The notes under the pieces: model-generated
The model's database searches: none
What the model was told of the DNA's origin: nothing
The model's input: the letters and a program-made list of their open reading frames with translations, nothing else
DNA from: Acidiphilium sp. CAG:727
GTDB taxonomy: Bacteria > Bacillota > Clostridia > Christensenellales > Borkfalkiaceae
Length of the DNA: 9,550 nucleotides
NCBI GenBank assembly: GCA_000437515.1
Contig: FR898419.1
Span: forward strand, 1-9,550
Direction: 5' to 3'
Made by a program: the position numbers and the translations under genes
Part shown: one piece after another, positions 4,792 through 9,550 of the stretch
Numbering within the stretch: position 1 is the first letter of the stretch
Layout of the letters: every line of letters begins with the position of its first letter

Positions 4792-6798
4792 AAAACTATC
4801 GAGAAAACTCTCTATACCGACGTTTTCGGCCACTTTCGTTATCCCAAGCGAGTTGCAAAGCGATTTGAATTTCGGTTTGATTGCGCTTACGTCGTACTTG
4901 GAGGAATAAAGACCGATAGCGCATTTCGCGGGGAAAAGCCATTCGATATCGATATGTTCTTTCAATTTCGAATAAGTTTCTTCGTCCATACGGTATTTTT
5001 CGATTGCCGCGTACGCTTTATCGAGTTTTTCGAAAAGGGTGTTTATAAATCCGAGCGAAATAAGGCTTGAGTTATTCGTCGGTTGAAGTTGGTTCGAACT
5101 CCAGCCCCAGCCCTCTTTTTCGTGCGATTCGGCAAACCAGAGTCTGCATTCGTTGAAAACGTCTTTCATCGCGTCGGCAGCGTCGGAATACATAGCGTTG
5201 AAATAATCGTCTATGAGATCCGCCGTGCTTAAAGAACTGTTCCAGGTGAGTTTGCACGTCAGATAATTTGCAAGCGTATAAAAGCCCGCGTCCGCTCCGC
5301 GCTGACGGCTGTGGAACTGCGCGAAAGAAAATTGATATTTCTGTTCGTAAAGCCATTTATAATAGTCTTCGTAGAAAGTATACGGATCGTAGAAACAGAA
5401 ATAATCGTTGAAGAAGCAGCCGTACGTCCACGACCAGCCGTCGGAAACGTACTGCGCCCACTGCGTAGCGTATTCGATCTGTTCGAGGTTCGTAGGATCG
5501 TCCATGCGGATACCGAAATCGAACGAACTGAACGCGTTGAAGGGTTTGATTTTAAGATCCGGGTCGGGAACGATGTCTTTCGCGATTTCGACCTTACCGT
5601 TCTTTATTTCGAAAGGCGGTTTAAGCGTCCATTGGTATGCGAAGAAAGTAAATTGCAAATCGTCGCGTTTATATTCTTCGTTCTCGGGGAGATTCATCCA
5701 GTCTACGACCTTTCTCGCCATATCCTGAACGAATTTATATACCGCCGCAGACTCCGCGCCGTTATGCTCCGCCGCGAATTTTTTACACGCTTCGCATTCG
5801 CAACTCTGCCAGTTGTCCATGATACCGATATGAACGGTATTCATAATCGGATAATCTTCCTTGGTATACCACATAAGCGACTGCTCGACCTTTTTCGCGC
5901 AAAGACTTACCATTTTATCGTACTTATCCGTTCCGCGCGCCGTATAGCAAAGTTGCTCGCCTTTCGTTGAGTAAAATTCGGGGTCGGATTCGATATATTG
6001 ATCTTTCGGCAAGTAGAACAAACTATTGTGGAGTTTATCCGCCTTGGAACTGCGATCGTCGAATTTTTCGTGAATGAGAAACATTATGTCTTCGAGATTA
6101 TCGGTAGTCCTCATACGGTACGCGAACATATAATCGTCCATATCCTGCGATTCGCACTGCAGAATACCTACTCTCGCCTTCCTCGGAATATCCGAAATAT
6201 CGGTCACGTCGTAATCGCGGAGTTTTACTTCTTTTACGCCCGTGTCGAGATCGTAGCAATCTTTATAGTATACTTCGAAGCCGAAGTTCATTTTAAGAAA
6301 GTCGTACACGCCGTATAAAACGCCGTTATCCGTGCCGCCGACTATATAGACGGTTTTATCTTTGGTAAGTATGCGCGCGCCGTCGCGACCGAGCGCGGAT
6401 TTATCTACGGTAAGTCCGCTCGTTCTGAAAGCCTCGGTGTCGCCGAGCGAGATATACTTGCCGCCGACGCTGTGCGAAACCGGATTCGTTTCGACTGCGA
6501 GAGTAACGCCCGTCGCTTCGTAGAAAAACCTTATCAGTTCGTCGCGGGCGAACGTCGTGAAAGTCGTCAGTTCGGGAACGAGTATCTTATATTCGCTTAC
6601 GCCGTTTTTAACGATATATTCGTCCTTTTCGGTACTTGCAAACCGGTGGGTCTCCGTCCATTTGGTTGAGTCTTCGTTATATCTGTTGCTTACCTTGGCG
6701 GTTTCCTCGGGAATTTTAACGCCGCTTTCCTTTTTAGAACAAGCGGTTAAAGAAACGAAAACCGTCAACGCCAACAAAATGCTTATAAATTTTTTCAT
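4789..6798 (-). CDS. DUF4838 lipoprotein with GH67N/GH20b-like N-terminal domain
   Basis: This 669-residue protein starts with a lipoprotein signal (KK at 2-3, hydrophobic 4-17, lipobox SLTAC, Cys20), so it is tethered outside the membrane. Residues about 60-190 resemble the small alpha/beta domain that precedes the barrel in alpha-glucuronidases and GH20 enzymes: an ARDELIRFFYEATGV helix (84-97), YISLGDT (115-121) and IVGGTDNGVLYGVYDFL (152-168). Residues about 200-500 match the DUF4838 pattern, including MDNWQSCECEACKKF (327-341) with Cys333, Cys335 and Cys338. An extremely aromatic segment follows at 447-492. Residues about 500-669 look helical. By family context it is a predicted glycoside-hydrolase-like surface protein; its activity is not established and I cannot name catalytic residues. 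The ATG lies 6 nt after the upstream stop with only a weak Shine-Dalgarno, suggesting coupling. Confidence 0.85.
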   Translation of the reverse strand: MKKFISILLALTVFVSLTACSKKESGVKIPEETAKVSNRYNEDSTKWTETHRFASTEKDEYIVKNGVSEYKILVPELTTFTTFARDELIRFFYEATGVTLAVETNPVSHSVGGKYISLGDTEAFRTSGLTVDKSALGRDGARILTKDKTVYIVGGTDNGVLYGVYDFLKMNFGFEVYYKDCYDLDTGVKEVKLRDYDVTDISDIPRKARVGILQCESQDMDDYMFAYRMRTTDNLEDIMFLIHEKFDDRSSKADKLHNSLFYLPKDQYIESDPEFYSTKGEQLCYTARGTDKYDKMVSLCAKKVEQSLMWYTKEDYPIMNTVHIGIMDNWQSCECEACKKFAAEHNGAESAAVYKFVQDMARKVVDWMNLPENEEYKRDDLQFTFFAYQWTLKPPFEIKNGKVEIAKDIVPDPDLKIKPFNAFSSFDFGIRMDDPTNLEQIEYATQWAQYVSDGWSWTYGCFFNDYFCFYDPYTFYEDYYKWLYEQKYQFSFAQFHSRQRGADAGFYTLANYLTCKLTWNSSLSTADLIDDYFNAMYSDAADAMKDVFNECRLWFAESHEKEGWGWSSNQLQPTNNSSLISLGFINTLFEKLDKAYAAIEKYRMDEETYSKLKEHIDIEWLFPAKCAIGLYSSKYDVSAIKPKFKSLCNSLGITKVAENVGIESFLDSF

Positions 6799-6812
6799 AT
6801 CTTTTTACCCCG
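6799..6812 (-). promoter_or_regulatory. 6-nt gene junction with weak Shine-Dalgarno
   Basis: On the minus strand the junction reads GGGGTAA-AAAGAT-ATG. The large modular gene stops 6 nt before the DUF4838 gene starts, and there is no good AGGAG site. The only G-rich stretch, GGGG, lies just before the stop. Initiation of the DUF4838 gene probably depends on ribosomes ending the upstream gene. Confidence 0.45.
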
Positions 6813-9550
6813 CGTAAACTTCGTATTTCACGCTCGAAGCGTTGCCGCTTTCGTCTTTGCAATGAACGTAGACGGTATATCTGCCTTTTTCTTTAAGGAC
6901 GAAGGTTCCCCTCGTGGCGGCGATAAACCTATCTCTTTCGTCGTACACGACAGCCCAGATAATCAGGTTTTCCGTCTTCGTAACGTTGTCTTCTACTATT
7001 ACTTCGAGCGGTTTGATTGCCTTGCCGACGCTTACCGCAACCGTAGATTCGGGTTCGTTTTTGAATCTTATCGAAGGCGCGGTCAGGTCGTAAACGTATA
7101 CGAGTTGCTGTAAAAGCCCCTGCTTGCCCGCTCCGTCTTTATACGTGTAAGTGAACGTATAGCAACCGAATTCGGTGAATTTTATCGTATATCTGCGGTG
7201 TGCGGGAAGATTTACGAGTTCTCTGCCCGTTTCGTCAACGAACGCGTTTACCTCTTCTTCGCCGAATTTAGTAAGGTTTACGGTGAGCGTACATTTGTTA
7301 GCCGAGGGCGACAATACGTCGGCGAATTTGGGTATCTCCGTAACGTACACGTCGTTCACCGACGTAACGATAGGCGGAAGGCTTGCCGAAACCATAGGTC
7401 TTGCGTCGTCCGTAACCTGTTTGCCGTAAGGCTGATTGCAAAGCGCCGCAAGGTTAAACGAGAAACCTTTTTTGACCGAACGGAAACGAACGTCTAAAAG
7501 GCACATATCGGAAGAAAACCCGAAATTCGCTCCCGTGGCGGAACCGTCGAAATAGACGTACGAGCCGTCGCACGAAACGACGAAGTTTCTGCCCTTCCAA
7601 CTCGACGCGATAGCCGAAGCAGCGCCGTTTACCGCTACCGAAGCAGCCGAACCTTCGCCGTCGTTAAACGAGATAACGGCGGTTTTCGCTCTGTCGTAAT
7701 AATCGGTAAGAACTATATCCATACCGTCGAGCGTTGCGTCGGCATCCATATAGAACGAAAGCGAGAATCTCGAAACGAGAAGCGGATTTATGAATTTCAT
7801 CGACGCGTCGCCGTTTTTGCCTGACGTAAACGTCGTGTAATCGTTTTTCGCTTCGCCCGTAAAATCGCCGACGAAATACTTCGCCACGTCGAGTTTTATC
7901 GTGCCGTAGCCCACGTTTATCACGTCGGCTTCCGCGCTTTCGATATAGTTGGTTTCGTCGCCTTCCACGGCGAGTTTAAGTCTGAGTTTAGAAGCCTTTT
8001 CTACGTTGAAGCCGTCGGACGGAATTTCTCTGTATTCCCCGCCGTCGTAACTTACGTACGATTTAAGCGCGGAGGCTACTTTGCCGTCGTTGCCGTAAAC
8101 GTAAGCGTTGATTTCTTCTACGGAATATTTCGCCCCTTCGACGAAGTATTCGGGAACGGGTATGCTCTTCTTCTCGAAAACCGCCTTATTGCTCGGTATA
8201 CAATCGAAAGTATAACTATACGCTCCGTCGTAATAAGTGTCGGAATACAGGTATTCCACCGTATAGGTTCCCACTTCGCTTACGGCAACGGAAGCCGCGG
8301 AAGAAGTTACGTCCGCAGTATTGCCTTTCGGATCGGTCAAAAGAACGGTAACGTCGTAATTTTTGCAAAGCGAAGTTACGCCGTAACCGGACAAGTTTAT
8401 AGAAGAACCTATTTCGGCTTCGGTATATTTCGTCGTCGCGTTAAACGAAATTCCGGGCGTTCCTTCCTTAATGGCAAGCAAATCGAAAGTCTTGGTAGCG
8501 CGGTTGCCGTAAACGTCCTCTGCGCGGTATTCGACGGTGTAAGTACCCATTTTACCCGCAAAGAATTTGCCGTTTTCGACGTTTATCGCCCTTTTGGAGT
8601 TTTCGTCCGTGTAGTTATACCATACGGTATAATCGACTTTGCCCCTTATTCCGCTTGCGTCGAGCGCTTCGGCTTCGGGCACTTTTACTTTCGTTCCCGC
8701 GATTATTTTGTTATCGGTTTCGTCGGCGGCGACCTTTATTACGGGAGCAACCGTTTCGTTATACGCGCCGAAAGTGTCAAGTTCTTCGTTGGTCTTGCCG
8801 TTGAATTTACCGACTTCCACTCTCGCCGTCTGAACGTTGTTGAATCCCGTAGCCGTTATCGACACGATAACTTCGCCCGTCGTAAACCCGGGGAACACTC
8901 CGCCGTAAAGTTTGTCGTTGTTTATTTCGGTAACGAGCCTCGTGTCGCCGTTCGGGTTACTCTCGTGTTCGGGAGTGTTGCACCAAAGTCTGATTTTACC
9001 GTCTTCGGCGTTTTCGAACAACATAGTAATATTGTTATAGTTGCCGTTCATGGGTCTGTTACCGCGCGTAGGCGTACCGAAAATACCCCTCGAATAATTT
9101 TCACCCGCTATCGAATATTGTCCGTTAGCGTCGGTGGAAAGACCTACGAGTCCGCTGCCTTTCGGTCCCGCCTTCATGTAGGTTTCCATATTGATTCTCT
9201 TCCAGTACTGAATATCGATCTCGATATCGGGGTTATAGCAGTCCGTCAGGCGTATGGTAAGGTAGTTTACGTCGCAATCCATTCTTACGAGGTTGAACGT
9301 AAACAATTCGACGGTCTTGTCGGCGTATACGTCGACGGGTTCCGAAAACGTAATCGTCGCGCCCTCGGTAAGTTCGGCGACTATACCGTTCTTCATGCCC
9401 TTTTTCTTATAAGTGCCGTTAAGTTCGCCGTACGAAACCGTAGACGAATCGTTACTCAACGTATAATATTCTTTAAGAGTTTTGAAAGTCCTGGAAGCGG
9501 AAATTTTTCTGCCGTTTGCCGTCGCTTCGAATATAAGGGTATATTCGCCG
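6805..9550 (-). CDS. Large modular Ig-like / ConA-like surface protein, C-terminal part
   Basis: The frame stays open to the window edge, so only the last 914 residues are visible; numbering here starts at the first full codon (9549-9547). Layout: end of an Ig-like domain (1-26); a beta-sandwich module like concanavalin/laminin-G lectins (about 60-260); Ig-like domains at about 268-360 and 365-450; a less clear beta domain at about 455-545; a second beta-sandwich module (about 548-708); and Ig-like domains at about 718-822 and 824-913. The Ig-like units share a G-x-Y-T-x-x-(Y/F/V) strand followed by a D or turn: residues 1, 335, 427, 795 and 889. The two sandwich modules share an L-T-D-x-Y core (101-105 and 614-618). 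No catalytic motif, LPXTG signal or transmembrane anchor is seen at the C-terminus (ending EVYAG). A role in binding surface or dietary glycans is inferred. A TTG at 9459 is a poor start because in-frame Ig sequence continues upstream. Confidence 0.8.
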   Translation of the reverse strand, partial: GEYTLIFEATANGRKISASRTFKTLKEYYTLSNDSSTVSYGELNGTYKKKGMKNGIVAELTEGATITFSEPVDVYADKTVELFTFNLVRMDCDVNYLTIRLTDCYNPDIEIDIQYWKRINMETYMKAGPKGSGLVGLSTDANGQYSIAGENYSRGIFGTPTRGNRPMNGNYNNITMLFENAEDGKIRLWCNTPEHESNPNGDTRLVTEINNDKLYGGVFPGFTTGEVIVSITATGFNNVQTARVEVGKFNGKTNEELDTFGAYNETVAPVIKVAADETDNKIIAGTKVKVPEAEALDASGIRGKVDYTVWYNYTDENSKRAINVENGKFFAGKMGTYTVEYRAEDVYGNRATKTFDLLAIKEGTPGISFNATTKYTEAEIGSSINLSGYGVTSLCKNYDVTVLLTDPKGNTADVTSSAASVAVSEVGTYTVEYLYSDTYYDGAYSYTFDCIPSNKAVFEKKSIPVPEYFVEGAKYSVEEINAYVYGNDGKVASALKSYVSYDGGEYREIPSDGFNVEKASKLRLKLAVEGDETNYIESAEADVINVGYGTIKLDVAKYFVGDFTGEAKNDYTTFTSGKNGDASMKFINPLLVSRFSLSFYMDADATLDGMDIVLTDYYDRAKTAVISFNDGEGSAASVAVNGAASAIASSWKGRNFVVSCDGSYVYFDGSATGANFGFSSDMCLLDVRFRSVKKGFSFNLAALCNQPYGKQVTDDARPMVSASLPPIVTSVNDVYVTEIPKFADVLSPSANKCTLTVNLTKFGEEEVNAFVDETGRELVNLPAHRRYTIKFTEFGCYTFTYTYKDGAGKQGLLQQLVYVYDLTAPSIRFKNEPESTVAVSVGKAIKPLEVIVEDNVTKTENLIIWAVVYDERDRFIAATRGTFVLKEKGRYTVYVHCKDESGNASSVKYEVYAG

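Noticed and set aside
3424..5070. Long plus-strand open frame of 548 codons opposite the lipoprotein genes
   Set aside because: It is antisense to two clear lipoprotein genes, is rich in Arg, Phe and Tyr as shadow frames are, and shows no domain or ribosome site.
5311..5970. Plus-strand open frame of 219 codons
   Set aside because: It lies entirely opposite the DUF4838 gene, with no recognisable motif and no supporting start signal.
9457..9459. TTG as start codon of the large modular protein
   Set aside because: The same frame continues to the window edge and encodes a plausible Ig-like strand (GEYTLIFEA), and no ribosome site precedes the TTG.

Overview
This window looks like part of a Gram-positive, Clostridia-like bacterial genome (Bacillota), probably a host-associated or polysaccharide-degrading anaerobe. 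The evidence is AGGAG-type ribosome sites, sigma-A promoters with 17-bp spacers, two lipobox lipoproteins, and secreted proteins built from bacterial Ig-like (Big_2) modules. The assignment is an inference from gene style; nothing in the window fixes the genus. Every supported gene lies on the minus strand, so transcription runs from high to low coordinates.

Region 1 (9550 down to about 2388) is a tightly packed three-gene cell-surface operon that enters from outside the window. In transcription order it encodes: (i) the C-terminal 914 residues of a very large modular protein with repeated Ig-like domains and two concanavalin/laminin-G-like beta-sandwich modules; (ii) a 669-residue lipoprotein with a GH67N/GH20b-like N-terminal domain followed by a DUF4838 domain; (iii) a 700-residue lipoprotein with three Ig-like repeats and a C-terminal region with a GLUG-like (beta-helix) motif. 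The junctions are 6 and 9 nt, and at the second one the stop codon overlaps the next Shine-Dalgarno. The set reads as an extracellular glycan-binding and glycan-processing apparatus, with no transporter or regulator visible here. The operon promoter is beyond position 9550.

Region 2 (2223-2676) is a 454-bp gene-free stretch. It holds three back-to-back perfect hairpins, a 12-bp palindrome, a bidirectional intrinsic terminator, and the promoter and leader of the next gene.

Region 3 (2222-1) carries three apparently housekeeping or accessory single genes: an Mbeg1-like (DUF2974) alpha/beta hydrolase, a phosphoglycolate-phosphatase-like HAD hydrolase whose promoter sits almost on its start codon (a near-leaderless message), and a 78-residue two-helix membrane protein. 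The last has a near-consensus promoter and a short leader containing a hairpin and a possible 19-codon leader ORF. No tRNA, rRNA, CRISPR, insertion sequence or attachment site was seen.
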